Origin: an uncultured Methylobacillus sp.
GTDB taxonomy: Bacteria; Pseudomonadota; Gammaproteobacteria; Burkholderiales; Methylophilaceae
Assembly (NCBI GenBank): GCA_946478865.1
Contig: CAMLDO010000020.1
Span: forward strand, 1 to 39,898
Length of the DNA: 39,898 nucleotides
Reading direction: 5' to 3'
Within the stretch, counting starts at the first letter, position 1. Every line of letters starts with the position of its first letter. Both the position numbers and the translations under genes were made by a program. The notes beneath the pieces are model-generated. The model was not told the DNA's origin. It did no database searches and worked only from the letters and a program-made list of their open reading frames with translations. Below, one piece after another: positions 1-8,785 of this stretch.

Positions 1-34
1 TTAAGTTTCAACCCCTCTCAATACGGAGATTGCC

Positions 35-1042
35 ATGCAATTCAAGTTCGCGAAATCCCTGGGCATCGCAGCCGCTGTCGCAGGCCTGTTTGCCGCCCCC
101 GCCGCCGTCCAGGCAGCCGACAAGATCGTCAAGATCGACGGCTCCAGCACGGTATATCCGATCACCGAAGCTGTTGCTGAAGAATTCCAGGCCGCCAAGA
201 AGGGCGCCATCAAGGTCACCGTCGGCATTTCCGGCACCGGCGGCGGTTTCAAGAAGTTCTGCCGCGGCGAAACCGACATTTCCGGCGCTTCCCGCCCCAT
301 CCTCAAGAAGGAAATGGACGCGTGCAAGGAAGCCGGCATCCAGTACATCGAACTGCCTGTTGCCTACGACGCGCTGACCGTCGTGATCAACAACAAGAAC
401 GACTGGGCCAAGAACATGACCGTGGACGAGCTGAAGAAGATGTGGGAACCGGGCGCTCAAGGCAAGGTCAAGACCTGGAAGCAAGTCAACGCCGCATGGC
501 CCGACAAGCCGCTGAAGCTGTTCGGCGCCGGTGCTGATTCCGGTACTTTCGACTACTTCACCGAAGCCATCGTCGGCAAGGCCAAGTCCAGCCGCGGCGA
601 CTTCACTGCCTCCGAAGATGACAACGTGCTGGTGCAAGGCGTGTCGCAAGACCAGAACGCCATCGGTTACTTCGGTCTCGCTTACTACGAAGAAAACAAG
701 GACAAGCTGAAGGCTGCCGGCATTATCGAAAAGGCTGGCAAGCCGGCCGTGCTGCCGTCGATGGAAACCGTGATGAACGGCTCCTATCAGCCGCTGTCGC
801 GCCCGCTGTTCATCTATGTAAACGCAACCGCTGCCGCCTTCAAGCCGGAAGTGAAGGAGTTCGTCAACTTCTACCTGAAGAACGCACCGACCCTGGTCAA
901 GGAAGTGAAGTACGTTCCGCTGCCGGCCAACGAATACGCTGCTGTCGACAAGCACTGGAAGTCCCTGAAGCCGGGTACCGGTTTTGGCGGCGTGCCTGAA
1001 GTCGGCGTCAAGATCGAAGAACTGCTGGCACGTATCAAGTAA
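35..1042 (+). CDS. pstS: Phosphate ABC transporter, periplasmic phosphate-binding protein PstS
   Basis: This is the periplasmic binding protein that captures inorganic phosphate and passes it to the PstCAB membrane complex. It has 335 residues. A Sec signal peptide (about residues 1-27, ending AVQA before ADKIV) is followed by the family's phosphate-contacting loops, DGSSTVYPI and [11 protein letters not shown], near the mature N-terminus. The start at 35 is supported by GGAG at 25-28. It is the first gene of pstS-pstC-pstA-pstB. A GC-rich hairpin follows the stop codon and may raise PstS output over the membrane genes. Its promoter, where a Pho box would be expected, lies outside the window. 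Confidence 0.96.
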   Translation: MQFKFAKSLGIAAAVAGLFAAPAAVQAADKIVKIDGSSTVYPITEAVAEEFQAAKKGAIKVTVGISGTGGGFKKFCRGETDISGASRPILKKEMDACKEAGIQYIELPVAYDALTVVINNKNDWAKNMTVDELKKMWEPGAQGKVKTWKQVNAAWPDKPLKLFGAGADSGTFDYFTEAIVGKAKSSRGDFTASEDDNVLVQGVSQDQNAIGYFGLAYYEENKDKLKAAGIIEKAGKPAVLPSMETVMNGSYQPLSRPLFIYVNATAAAFKPEVKEFVNFYLKNAPTLVKEVKYVPLPANEYAAVDKHWKSLKPGTGFGGVPEVGVKIEELLARIK

Positions 1043-1052
1043 GTGCTTTTAC

Positions 1053-1075
1053 CCGCCGGGGCTAGTCCCCGGCGG
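1053..1075 (+). terminator. Hairpin between pstS and pstC (attenuator-like)
   Basis: Perfect 9-bp stem CCGCCGGGG / CCCCGGCGG with a 5-nt loop, starting 10 nt after the pstS stop and followed by a short TTT. It is too T-poor for a strong terminator. It more likely acts as a partial terminator or as a 3'-end stabiliser that lets the binding protein be made in excess over PstCAB. Confidence 0.6.
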
Positions 1076-1098
1076 TTTGGTTTCCACCTTTCCTCCGT

Positions 1099-1104
1099 TA
1101 CAAT
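1099..1104 (+). promoter_or_regulatory. Candidate -10 box ahead of pstC
   Basis: TACAAT lies 24 nt before the pstC ATG and just after the pstS hairpin. A weak -35 (TTTGGT, 1076-1081) sits 17 bp upstream. It could be a secondary promoter for pstCAB. The evidence is the hexamer and its spacing only. Confidence 0.3.
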
Positions 1105-1128
1105 GCGCGGGTTAAAACAATTGTGAAC

Positions 1129-2070
1129 ATGGCTACCGAAGTGCTGAACAACCCGTTAGAACTTCAAATCAGCGACCGCCTCGCCAAGAACTTCCGGCGC
1201 AATCTGCGCGAGCGGATCATCGAATTCATTCTCATGTTGGCCGCGCTGTCCGCTGTGGCCACTACCGTTTCCATCGTCGCCATCCTGCTGTACGAATCGT
1301 TCAGCTTTTTCAAGCACGTTTCCATCGTCGATTTCCTCACGGATACGCAATGGACACCGCTGTTTGAGGACGCTCATTACGGCATCCTGCCGCTGGTTTC
1401 CGGTACGCTGACCACCTCGGGCATTGCGCTTCTGGTGGCGGTTCCGCTAGGCACCATAGGCGCCATTTATCTGTCCGAATTCGCTTCGCACCGCGTACGC
1501 GAAACCGTGAAACCCATTCTGGAACTCCTGGTCGGTGTACCGACCGTGGTATTCGGCTATTTCGCGTTGCTGTTCGTGACTCCGATGCTGCAAAAGATTT
1601 TCCCGGGACTGCCCGGCTTCAACATGCTCGGCCCCGGCATCGTGATGGGCATCATGATCATTCCGTACATCAGCTCGGTGGCTGAAGACGCGATGCGCGC
1701 CGTGCCGATGAGCATGCGCGAAGGCTCCTATGCGATGGGCGCCACCCGTTTTCAGACCGCTGTGCGCGTCGTCGCCCCGGCCGCAACCTCGGGCATCATC
1801 GCCGCCTACATCCTCGGCATTTCCCGCGCCGTGGGCGAGACCATGGTGGTCGCGATCGCCGCCGGCCAGCAGCCGACGCTGACCTTCAACCCGATGGAAA
1901 GCGCTGCCACCATTACTGCTTACATCGTGCAGGTAGCGATGGGCGACCTGCCGCACGGCAGCATCGGCTACCAGAGCATTTTCGCCGCTGGCCTGGTGCT
2001 TGCCTTCATGACGCTGTTCCTTAACCTGTTGGGCCACCTGGTCCGCAAGAAATACCGTGAGGCGTACTAA
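1129..2070 (+). CDS. pstC: Phosphate ABC transporter permease PstC
   Basis: One of the two inner-membrane permease subunits forming the phosphate channel, partner of PstA. It has 313 residues with about six hydrophobic segments. The region around EGSYAMGATRFQTAVRVV, followed by a conserved glycine/alanine stretch, is the EAA-type loop that docks on the PstB ATPase. I chose ATG 1129. An in-frame GTG at 1123 would add two residues, and neither start has a strong Shine-Dalgarno sequence. The pstA ATG follows the stop by 2 nt, so the two are translated as a unit. Confidence 0.95.
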   Translation: MATEVLNNPLELQISDRLAKNFRRNLRERIIEFILMLAALSAVATTVSIVAILLYESFSFFKHVSIVDFLTDTQWTPLFEDAHYGILPLVSGTLTTSGIALLVAVPLGTIGAIYLSEFASHRVRETVKPILELLVGVPTVVFGYFALLFVTPMLQKIFPGLPGFNMLGPGIVMGIMIIPYISSVAEDAMRAVPMSMREGSYAMGATRFQTAVRVVAPAATSGIIAAYILGISRAVGETMVVAIAAGQQPTLTFNPMESAATITAYIVQVAMGDLPHGSIGYQSIFAAGLVLAFMTLFLNLLGHLVRKKYREAY

Positions 2071-2072
2071 AC

Positions 2073-3014
2073 ATGCCTGAGCAAAAAGCCGCCGTGCTGC
2101 AAAACCTGAATGAAGTGCGGGCGATGATTCGCCGGCACAAGCTGAACGATTACATCTTCTCCATCATCGGCCTGCTCGCCCTCATGATCGGCCTGATGAC
2201 GCTTCTGACGCTATTCGTCGACCTGATCACCGACGGCTATATGCGCTTCAACGGCGAGTTCTTCCAGAACTTCCCGTCGCGTCATGCCGAGCGTGCCGGC
2301 CTTCTTTCCGCCTGGGTGGGTTCGCTGCTGGTAATGAGCGTGACCTTCATCACTGCCGTGCCGCTGGGCGTCGCCGCCGGCGTGTACCTTGAAGAGTATG
2401 CCCCCAAGAACTGGTTCACCGACCTCATCGAGATCAACGTGACCAACCTCGCCGGCGTGCCGTCCATCATCTACGGCCTGCTCGCCCTGGGTTTGTTCGT
2501 CTACATCCTCGACCTCGGCCAGAGCATCCTGACCGCAGGCCTGACGCTGGCGCTGCTGATCCTGCCGGTGGTGATCGTGTCGACGCGCGAATCCATCCGC
2601 GCGATTCCGGTCAACATCCGCGAAGGTGCATATGCGGTCGGTGCGACCAAGTGGCAGGTGGTCTCCGATCACATCCTGCACTATTCCTCTGGCGGTATTC
2701 TCACCGGCATCATCATCGGCATGGCACGTGCGCTGGGCGAAACCGCACCGGTGATCACCATCGGCGCGCTGACCTTCATCGCCTTCCTGCCGCCGTCGCC
2801 GATTGGCACCGAGCCGCCGTTCATCAATTTCGAATGGCTGCACGCCGGCTTCACCGTGCTGCCGATCCAGATGTTCAACTGGCTGTCGCGCCCGGACCAT
2901 GCGTTCCATGTCAATGCTGCCGCCACCGGCGCCATTATCATCATCGTCACGCTGCTCATGAACGGCACCGCCATCTGGCTGCGCTACAAAATCCGTAAAA
3001 ACATCAAGTGGTAA
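2073..3014 (+). CDS. pstA: Phosphate ABC transporter permease PstA
   Basis: Second permease subunit of the high-affinity phosphate transporter, 313 residues with about six membrane segments. The cytoplasmic EAA-type loop is visible (REGAYAVGATKWQVV, then a stretch ending GMARALGETAPV). It has a hydrophilic N-terminus of about 25 residues before the first membrane span. It begins 2 nt after pstC and is followed 21 nt later by pstB, so it sits in the middle of the operon. Confidence 0.95.
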   Translation: MPEQKAAVLQNLNEVRAMIRRHKLNDYIFSIIGLLALMIGLMTLLTLFVDLITDGYMRFNGEFFQNFPSRHAERAGLLSAWVGSLLVMSVTFITAVPLGVAAGVYLEEYAPKNWFTDLIEINVTNLAGVPSIIYGLLALGLFVYILDLGQSILTAGLTLALLILPVVIVSTRESIRAIPVNIREGAYAVGATKWQVVSDHILHYSSGGILTGIIIGMARALGETAPVITIGALTFIAFLPPSPIGTEPPFINFEWLHAGFTVLPIQMFNWLSRPDHAFHVNAAATGAIIIIVTLLMNGTAIWLRYKIRKNIKW

Positions 3015-3035
3015 TCCCAAGTTAAGGACCCATTC

Positions 3036-3815
3036 ATGCAACAAACCAATACGCCCATCAAGGCCGAAGCGCGCAACCTGAGCTTCTACTACAACGGCGG
3101 CCACAAGGCGCTGAAGGGCATCAACCTGGCCGTGCACGAGAAGAAGATCACTGCGCTGATCGGCCCGTCCGGCTGCGGCAAATCCACCTTCCTGCGCTGC
3201 TTCAACCGCATGCACGACCTCTACCCCGGCAACCAGTACGAGGGCGAGATCGTGATGCACCCGGACAACACCAACATCCTGCAGAAGGCGGTGGACCCGA
3301 TCGAGGTCCGCATGCGCATCAGCATGGTGTTCCAGAAGCCGAACCCCTTCCCCAAGTCGATCTACGAAAACGTGGCTTACGGCCTGCGCGTGCGCGGCGA
3401 GTCCAACAAGCGCGACATGGACGACAAGGTGGAGGAAGCCCTGCGCGGCGCAGCACTGTGGAACGAAGTGAAGGACCGCCTGCACCAGGTCGCCTTCAAC
3501 CTCTCCGGCGGCCAGCAGCAACGTCTGTGCATTGCCCGCGCGCTCGCCACCGACCCGGAAATCATGCTGTTCGACGAACCGACCTCCGCGCTCGACCCGA
3601 TTGCGACCGCGAGCATCGAGGAACTCATGACCGAGCTCAAGGAAAAGGTCACGATCCTGGTGGTGACCCACAACATGCAACAGGCCGCGCGCGTATCCGA
3701 TTTCACGGCCTACATGTATCTGGGCGAGTTGATCGAGTTCGACAACACCGACACCATGTTCACCAAACCCAAGCGCAAGGAAACGGAAGACTACATCACC
3801 GGCAAATTCGGCTGA
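3036..3815 (+). CDS. pstB: Phosphate ABC transporter ATP-binding protein PstB
   Basis: Cytoplasmic ATPase that drives phosphate import through PstCA. It has 259 residues, usual for the family. Visible motifs are Walker [10 protein letters not shown] (residues 43-51), the Q-loop [10 protein letters not shown], the signature LSGGQQQR, Walker [14 protein letters not shown] and the switch histidine in [10 protein letters not shown] Shine-Dalgarno AAGGA lies at 3024-3028. It is the last gene of the operon and is followed by a clear terminator. Unlike E. coli, no phoU follows. Confidence 0.97.
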   Translation: MQQTNTPIKAEARNLSFYYNGGHKALKGINLAVHEKKITALIGPSGCGKSTFLRCFNRMHDLYPGNQYEGEIVMHPDNTNILQKAVDPIEVRMRISMVFQKPNPFPKSIYENVAYGLRVRGESNKRDMDDKVEEALRGAALWNEVKDRLHQVAFNLSGGQQQRLCIARALATDPEIMLFDEPTSALDPIATASIEELMTELKEKVTILVVTHNMQQAARVSDFTAYMYLGELIEFDNTDTMFTKPKRKETEDYITGKFG

Positions 3816-3833
3816 TTGTTTTCTCGCCTGACG

Positions 3834-3858
3834 AAAGCCCGCTTCAAGCGGGCTTTTT
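3834..3858 (+). terminator. Rho-independent terminator of the pst operon
   Basis: Stem AAAGCCCGC / GCGGGCTTT with loop TTCAA and a run of Ts, 18 nt after the pstB stop. It ends the pst transcript and separates it from the DUF47-PiT pair. Confidence 0.9.
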
Positions 3859-3920
3859 GCTTTATGCGGCAGGAATATTTTTGCTGGCGCTACATCTACC
3901 GTCCTTGTCGGCCAAAACGT

Positions 3921-3938
3921 TTGTTACAATTCCGTGAC
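3921..3938 (+). promoter_or_regulatory. Possible Pho-box-like element or promoter ahead of the DUF47-PiT operon
   Basis: TTGTTAC-AATT-CCGTGAC has the 7-4-7 spacing of a Pho box and matches 14 of 18 bases of the better box at 5663-5680. The two halves also form an inverted repeat (TGTTAC / GTGACA), and TACAAT (3925-3930) inside it could simply be a -10 hexamer. No convincing -10 lies 10 bp downstream, so a PhoB role is doubtful. Confidence 0.3.
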
Positions 3939-3974
3939 AATTTTCAGGCTCGACTCTGATAGGGATTTATCGCC

Positions 3975-4616
3975 ATGTTTAGCGGCCTCATGCCAAAACG
4001 CAAAGAGTTTTTCGACCTCCTGATCGCGCATTCGGATCGCGTGGTCGCCAGCGCCAACGCCACCTTGCGCCTCGTCAACAATCTCGGAGCCGAGAGCGGC
4101 GAGGACATCAACCTGCTGGTCAAGGAAGTGGATTTCAACGAAAAGAGCGGCGACAAGATCAAGGCCGAACTCATCGCGCTGCTGCACAAATCCTTCATTA
4201 CCCCGCTCGACCGCGACGAAATTCACAACCTCACGCTCGAACTCGACAAGATTCTCAGCGCCCTGCGCAACGTCGCCAATGCGGTGGAGATGTACAACAT
4301 CAGCGAATCGACCTCGGAAGCGCGCGAACTGGCCGCCCTCGGCGCCGACTCTGCCCTCAAGCTCAACCGCGCGATGATCTCCCTGGCCGACAAGGATCGC
4401 CGCAAGGAAACCGCCTCGCTGTGCCAGGAAATCGACGAACTCGAATCCAAGGGTGACAAGGTACTGAAAAAGGCAATTACCCGCCTGTTCCAGGATGGCA
4501 GTGACCCGTGGCTGGCGATGAAGCTGCGCGAATTCTATTTCCTGCTGGAAACCGTGCTCGACCGCTGCGAGGAAACAGCCAAGACCATCGAAGAAATTCT
4601 CATCGAGAATTCATGA
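3975..4616 (+). CDS. DUF47 family protein (PhoU-like, PiT accessory)
   Basis: Cytoplasmic, all-helical protein of 213 residues belonging to the DUF47/UPF0111 family, which shares the PhoU fold and is usually encoded beside PiT permeases, where it is thought to control transport. It has long acidic and basic amphipathic helices and repeated acidic patches (NEKSGDKIKAEL, ELESKGDKVLKK) of the kind that bind metals in PhoU. AGGGA precedes ATG 3975. Its stop overlaps the permease start (ATGATGA), showing translational coupling. It is not a true PhoU. Confidence 0.88.
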   Translation: MFSGLMPKRKEFFDLLIAHSDRVVASANATLRLVNNLGAESGEDINLLVKEVDFNEKSGDKIKAELIALLHKSFITPLDRDEIHNLTLELDKILSALRNVANAVEMYNISESTSEARELAALGADSALKLNRAMISLADKDRRKETASLCQEIDELESKGDKVLKKAITRLFQDGSDPWLAMKLREFYFLLETVLDRCEETAKTIEEILIENS

Positions 4617-5629
4617 TGGAGGCGTTGACGATCAACGTCTGGATCCTGGGGCTGCTGATCCTGGTCGCTCTCGCATTCGACTTCATGAACGGCTTCCATG
4701 ACGGCGCCAACTCCATTTCTACCATTGTCGCCACCGGGGCGCTGACTCCGAAACAAGCGGTGCTGTTCGCGGCCTTCTTCAATTTCGCGGCGCTCTGGGT
4801 GTTTCACCTGCATGTCGCGGCTACCATAGGCAAAGGGACGGTGGACCCGAATTTCGTCGACTACTATGTGATCTTCGGCGCCCTGTGCGGGGCAATCTCA
4901 TGGAATGTGATCACCTGGTATTACGGCATTCCCTCATCCTCCTCGCACGCGCTCATCGGCGGCCTCGTCGGCGCCACCATCACCAAGGCAGGCGGCCTCG
5001 CTCCCATCATCTGGAGCGGTTTCGGCAAGATCCTGATGTTCATCGTGATTTCACCGCTGGTCGGTTACCTGCTGGGGGGATTGCTCATGGTGCTGGTCGC
5101 CTGGCTGTTCCGCAATCGTACGCCGGGGCAGGTAAAGCACTGGTTCGACCGCGTGCAGCTGGTCGCCTCGGGCGCCTATAGTCTGGCCCATGGCGGAAAC
5201 GACGCGCAAAAAACCATCGGCATCATCTGGCTGCTCATGATCAGCGCAGGCGCGGCCACCACCGATGTCGCTACACTGCCGGACTGGGTGGTGTACTCCT
5301 GCTATTTCGCGATTGCCGCCGGCACCTATCTCGGCGGTTGGCGCATCGTGAAAACCATGGGCACCAAGATCACCAAGCTCAATTCCGTGAGCGGCTCGTG
5401 CGCCTCCATGGGCGGCGCACTCAGTCTCGGCCTTGCCACCTTGGGCGGGATTCCGGTCTCCACTACACATACCATTTCAGGCGCCATCGTCGGCGTCGGC
5501 TCTGCGCGCCGAACACGCGATGTGCGCTGGGGCGTGGCCATGAACCTCATCGTCGCCTGGGTGCTGACCATTCCGGCCAGCGGCCTGATTGCGGCATTCT
5601 TCTGGTGGCTGGGGACCATGCTCCTGTAA
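4613..5629 (+). CDS. PiT family low-affinity inorganic phosphate transporter
   Basis: Inner-membrane phosphate symporter of the PiT family, 338 residues with about ten hydrophobic segments. Both family signature repeats are visible: FMNGFHDGANSIST near the N-terminus and SLAHGGNDAQKTIGII in the second half. I start it at ATG 4613, which overlaps the DUF47 stop codon; the open frame runs further upstream, but that part lies inside the DUF47 gene. With pstSCAB immediately upstream, high- and low-affinity phosphate uptake are adjacent. PiT systems generally move metal-phosphate complexes; the substrate here is inferred from the family. Confidence 0.92.
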   Translation: MMEALTINVWILGLLILVALAFDFMNGFHDGANSISTIVATGALTPKQAVLFAAFFNFAALWVFHLHVAATIGKGTVDPNFVDYYVIFGALCGAISWNVITWYYGIPSSSSHALIGGLVGATITKAGGLAPIIWSGFGKILMFIVISPLVGYLLGGLLMVLVAWLFRNRTPGQVKHWFDRVQLVASGAYSLAHGGNDAQKTIGIIWLLMISAGAATTDVATLPDWVVYSCYFAIAAGTYLGGWRIVKTMGTKITKLNSVSGSCASMGGALSLGLATLGGIPVSTTHTISGAIVGVGSARRTRDVRWGVAMNLIVAWVLTIPASGLIAAFFWWLGTMLL

Positions 5630-5662
5630 TTTTCGGGCAACAATTCAAGTTGGAATTGCCGG

Positions 5663-5680
5663 TTGTCACAATTCCGTCAT
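5663..5680 (+). promoter_or_regulatory. Pho box (PhoB site) ahead of the c-di-GMP gene
   Basis: Heptads TTGTCAC and CCGTCAT separated by AATT match the PhoB consensus (CTGTCAT, 4 nt, CTGTCAY) at most positions. A candidate -10, TAATGT, starts exactly 10 bp downstream (5691-5696), the usual arrangement in PhoB-activated promoters, where the box replaces the -35. The predicted transcript would start near 5703, about 23 nt before the ATG. Confidence 0.65.
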
Positions 5681-5725
5681 ATGAATTAAGTAATGTGGCG
5701 CTTCAAAATTTGAAGCGAGCCTCCC

Positions 5726-7558
5726 ATGAACTCTCTGGCTGCCCAACTTTACCCCGTCGATCCGGAGCCTGAAGCGGCTATCGAGCCAACGCTCACCGAA
5801 CGCCTGGAATCCATTCTTCACAATCGCCAGCTCAATGCCATTTTCCAGCCCATCATCCACATGGGCAGCGCCGGTATCGTGGGATTCGAAGGCCTGATCC
5901 GGGGACCTTCGGACAGCCCCTTGCATTCTCCGGCCATGCTGTTTCAGGCCGCACGGGAAGCCGGGATGACGCTGGAAATCGAATACCTGAGCCGCTCCAT
6001 CGTGCTGGAGGCGTTTGCGCGCCTCAACCTGCCGGGCAAGCTGTTCCTCAACGTCAGCCCGGAAACCCTGCTGCTCGAAGGCTGGCGCAGCGGCGAAACC
6101 CTGCGCTGCATTGCCGACTCCGGCCTGCAGCCGCAGCAGGTTGTCATCGAATTGACCGAAAACTCGCCGACGCTGGAATACGAGGTACTGCGTGAAGCGA
6201 CCCGTCATTACCGCGAAATGGGCTTCGAGATTGCGATGGACGACCTCGGCGAAGGTTTTTCCAGCCTGCGCCTCTGGTCCGAACTGCGACCCGACTACGT
6301 CAAGATCGACAAACACTTCATCCAGAACATCAACCTTGACCCGGTCAAGCTGCAATTCGTGCGCTCCATCAAGGAGATCGCGCGCAACGCAGGCTGCCGG
6401 GTCATTGCCGAAGGGATAGAAACGCATGCCGAACTGCTGACGGTGCGCGACCTCGGCGTCGATTTCGGCCAAGGCTACTATTTCGCCCATCCGCAGGCAC
6501 GCCCGGAATGCGAGATGCGTTCCGGCGTCATGGAGACGCTCAAGGGCGTCAAGGGCATGATGCGCTCCGGTCCCTGCCAGTATGTCAAACGGCATACTAC
6601 CGTTTCCAGCCTGCTGAAATGGGTTGCTCCGGTCACGACCGAAACCACCAACGACCAGGTATGCGCGATGTTCGAGCAGGACAGCAGCCTGTATTCCATC
6701 CCCGTCGTCAGGGAAGGCCTGCCGGTCGGGCTCATCAGCCGCTATACGGTCAATGAGCGCTTCTCGCGCCAGTTCAGCAAGGAACTGTTCGGACGGCGTT
6801 CATGCTCGATGATGATGGATAGTTCGCCGCTCATCGTCGAAAGCTCGGTCACGCTGCACGAACTCAGCAGCATCATCCTGGAAATGGAGCCCTATCACCT
6901 GACGTCGGGCTTCATCGTCACCGACCGCGGCGTCTATCTCGGCATGGGCAGCGGACACGACCTGCTGCGCGAAATTACCCAGATGCAGATAGCCGCCGCG
7001 CGTTATGCCAACCCGCTGACCCAACTGCCCGGCAACGTGCCCATCAACGAGCATATCGACCGCCTGCTGCAGAACGGGCAGGCATTCTGCGCCTGTTATT
7101 TCGACCTCGACAACTTCAAGCCTTACAACGATGTTTACGGCTTTCGCCAGGGCGACGAGGTCATCAAGCACACCAGCCGGCTATTGCAGGACATGGTGGA
7201 CCCGGAACTGGACTTCGTCGGCCACATCGGCGGCGACGACTTCATCGCGCTGTTCCAGAGCGAGGACTGGGAGAGGCGCTGCCTCAAGATGCTGGACAAG
7301 TTCGGTGCTTCGATCGCTACCTATTACAAAGGTGAGGACATCATCCGGGGCGGGATCGAATCGGAGGACCGGCAGGGGCGGCGTACATTCCACCCGCTCT
7401 CCAGCCTTTCGATAGGCGCGGTCTGGATCAATCCCGAGCATTTCGCCTCGCATCACGAAGTCGCGGCAGCCGCTTCGCTCGCGAAGAAGGAAGCCAAGAA
7501 GACCACAGGGAATGCGCTATTTCTCGACCGGCGCGACTCGCCGCCCTGCCGCTACTGA
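5726..7558 (+). CDS. EAL-CBS-GGDEF protein (probable c-di-GMP phosphodiesterase)
   Basis: Cytoplasmic signalling protein of 610 residues with no membrane segment. Residues about 30-265 form an EAL phosphodiesterase domain with its metal and catalytic residues present: EGL (55-57), ELTEN (142-146), DDLGEG (172-177), KID (193-195), AEGIET (228-233) and GQG (248-250). Residues about 285-415 look like a CBS pair that may sense a nucleotide. Residues about 425-600 are a GGDEF domain whose active-site motif is GGDDF (502-506). I therefore predict c-di-GMP hydrolysis, with the GGDEF domain either weakly active or regulatory. The gene is monocistronic, converges with the glycosyltransferase, and has a good Pho box upstream, suggesting that phosphate starvation alters c-di-GMP. 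Confidence 0.9.
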   Translation: MNSLAAQLYPVDPEPEAAIEPTLTERLESILHNRQLNAIFQPIIHMGSAGIVGFEGLIRGPSDSPLHSPAMLFQAAREAGMTLEIEYLSRSIVLEAFARLNLPGKLFLNVSPETLLLEGWRSGETLRCIADSGLQPQQVVIELTENSPTLEYEVLREATRHYREMGFEIAMDDLGEGFSSLRLWSELRPDYVKIDKHFIQNINLDPVKLQFVRSIKEIARNAGCRVIAEGIETHAELLTVRDLGVDFGQGYYFAHPQARPECEMRSGVMETLKGVKGMMRSGPCQYVKRHTTVSSLLKWVAPVTTETTNDQVCAMFEQDSSLYSIPVVREGLPVGLISRYTVNERFSRQFSKELFGRRSCSMMMDSSPLIVESSVTLHELSSIILEMEPYHLTSGFIVTDRGVYLGMGSGHDLLREITQMQIAAARYANPLTQLPGNVPINEHIDRLLQNGQAFCACYFDLDNFKPYNDVYGFRQGDEVIKHTSRLLQDMVDPELDFVGHIGGDDFIALFQSEDWERRCLKMLDKFGASIATYYKGEDIIRGGIESEDRQGRRTFHPLSSLSIGAVWINPEHFASHHEVAAAASLAKKEAKKTTGNALFLDRRDSPPCRY

Positions 7559-7568
7559 AAATCGCCCG

Positions 7569-8723
7569 CTATCGGCTGGCAATCACCCGCCCATAAAACT
7601 CCACCATGCGCTCCGCCATCTGGCGGGACGACCAGCCCAACGCATGGCGAGAGGCTTCCTCGCCCAGCGCCTTGCGGGCCTTGGCGTCGCTCAGCAGCGC
7701 CAACACTTTCTGCGCAAAATCGCTCTCTTCCAACGGGGCAATATGCGCTCCTTGCCCTTCCGAGAGAATAGAGCGCGTCCCCATCTCGGCTACTGCAACC
7801 ACCGGCGTACCTTGTGCCATCGCTTCCAGCAGCACGAGCCCCTGCGTCTCGGTGGTCGAGGCAAATACGAAAATATCCGCCATGCGGTAACAATCGTTGA
7901 GCTGGGTCTTGCGGTCGAGATAGCCGATGAACAGCACGTTGTCCTGTAGCCCGAGCGCGTCCGACTCCCGGCGCAGGCGCTCCATCGCCGGTCCTTCGCC
8001 TGCGATGACCAGCAATACATCCGGTCGGGCATGTTTCACCTGAAGCGTCATGCGCAGCAGGAAGCCGATATTCTTTTCGTGGGCGACACGGCCGACATAC
8101 AGCATCACCGGACGCTCCGGAGGAATGTTGTAGCGCCGTCGGAAACCCGCCCCGTCTCCGGGCACGAAACTGTGGTCCTGCAGCCCCGTGGGAATCACCT
8201 CCGCCTCGGCTTTCACCCCGTAGCCGCGCAATGCTTCCAGCATCGGCTGGGACGGCGCGACAACGGCATCGACCGCATTGCACTGCCGCCGCGACAGGCT
8301 GCGGGCAAATGCACGCAGCACCGGCTTCGGCATGATGGGCAGGTAGTGATGCATGTAATCCTCGAAGAACGTGTGGTACGTCTCCACGCACGGGATATCG
8401 AGCCTGCGTGCCAGTTTGAGTCCCAGATAGTGCGCGGCAAAGGGCGTATGCACATGCAGGAGGTCGTAATCCCCATGCTGCAGCGACTGCGTCAGGGCGA
8501 GAGCCTTGCCATAGCGGAGCAACCGGTCTTCCGGGTCGAATGCCAGGTAGCGGGAAGGCACCCGGGTAATCCAGGATTCGTCATCGCTCGGGCTGTAGTA
8601 ATCCGGCGCGAGCAGATGAACCTTGTGCCCGTGCGCGACCAGTTGCTGCCGCAAGGTATGGATGGAAGTGGAAACGCCATTGATGCGGGGAAAATAGACG
8701 TCCGACAGGAAGAGGATATTCAT
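7569..8723 (-). CDS. GT4 glycosyltransferase, diacylglycerol glucosyltransferase-like
   Basis: GT-B fold glycosyltransferase of 384 residues. The N-terminal motif [14 protein letters not shown] (7-20), the acceptor-side [12 protein letters not shown] (116-127), GRVAHEKN (211-218) and the GT4 E-x7-E motif ETQGLVLLE (292-300) resemble the group containing Acholeplasma 1,2-diacylglycerol 3-glucosyltransferase. The substrate is inferred, and a polysaccharide role remains possible. The start at 8723 has GGAGG 3 nt upstream. The frame remains open to 8774, but that extension has no family similarity. The gene lies divergently from phosphoketolase behind a minus-strand Pho-box promoter. Its role would be making phosphate-free glycolipid during phosphate starvation. 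Confidence 0.85.
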   Translation of the reverse strand: MNILFLSDVYFPRINGVSTSIHTLRQQLVAHGHKVHLLAPDYYSPSDDESWITRVPSRYLAFDPEDRLLRYGKALALTQSLQHGDYDLLHVHTPFAAHYLGLKLARRLDIPCVETYHTFFEDYMHHYLPIMPKPVLRAFARSLSRRQCNAVDAVVAPSQPMLEALRGYGVKAEAEVIPTGLQDHSFVPGDGAGFRRRYNIPPERPVMLYVGRVAHEKNIGFLLRMTLQVKHARPDVLLVIAGEGPAMERLRRESDALGLQDNVLFIGYLDRKTQLNDCYRMADIFVFASTTETQGLVLLEAMAQGTPVVAVAEMGTRSILSEGQGAHIAPLEESDFAQKVLALLSDAKARKALGEEASRHALGWSSRQMAERMVEFYGRVIASR

Positions 8724-8751
8724 GGGCCTCCCAGGTAGAGGTGATGCGAAT

Positions 8752-8785
8752 ATGCTAGTGAGACCATATGACATTTCGATGAAAT
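8752..8785 (-). promoter_or_regulatory. Pho-box promoter of the GT4 glycosyltransferase
   Basis: On the minus strand the heptads ATTTCAT (8785-8779) and ATGTCAT (8774-8768) are separated by CGAA, with a -10 hexamer TAGCAT (8757-8752) exactly 10 bp further on. The predicted start is about 8745, giving a leader of roughly 22 nt that contains the ribosome site. The box lies within the 8765-8793 palindrome. Confidence 0.55.

Noticed and set aside
2211..3680. 489-codon open frame on the minus strand
   Set aside because: It runs antisense across pstA and pstB, has the same His/Asp/Gly/Val shadow composition, and has no ribosome site.
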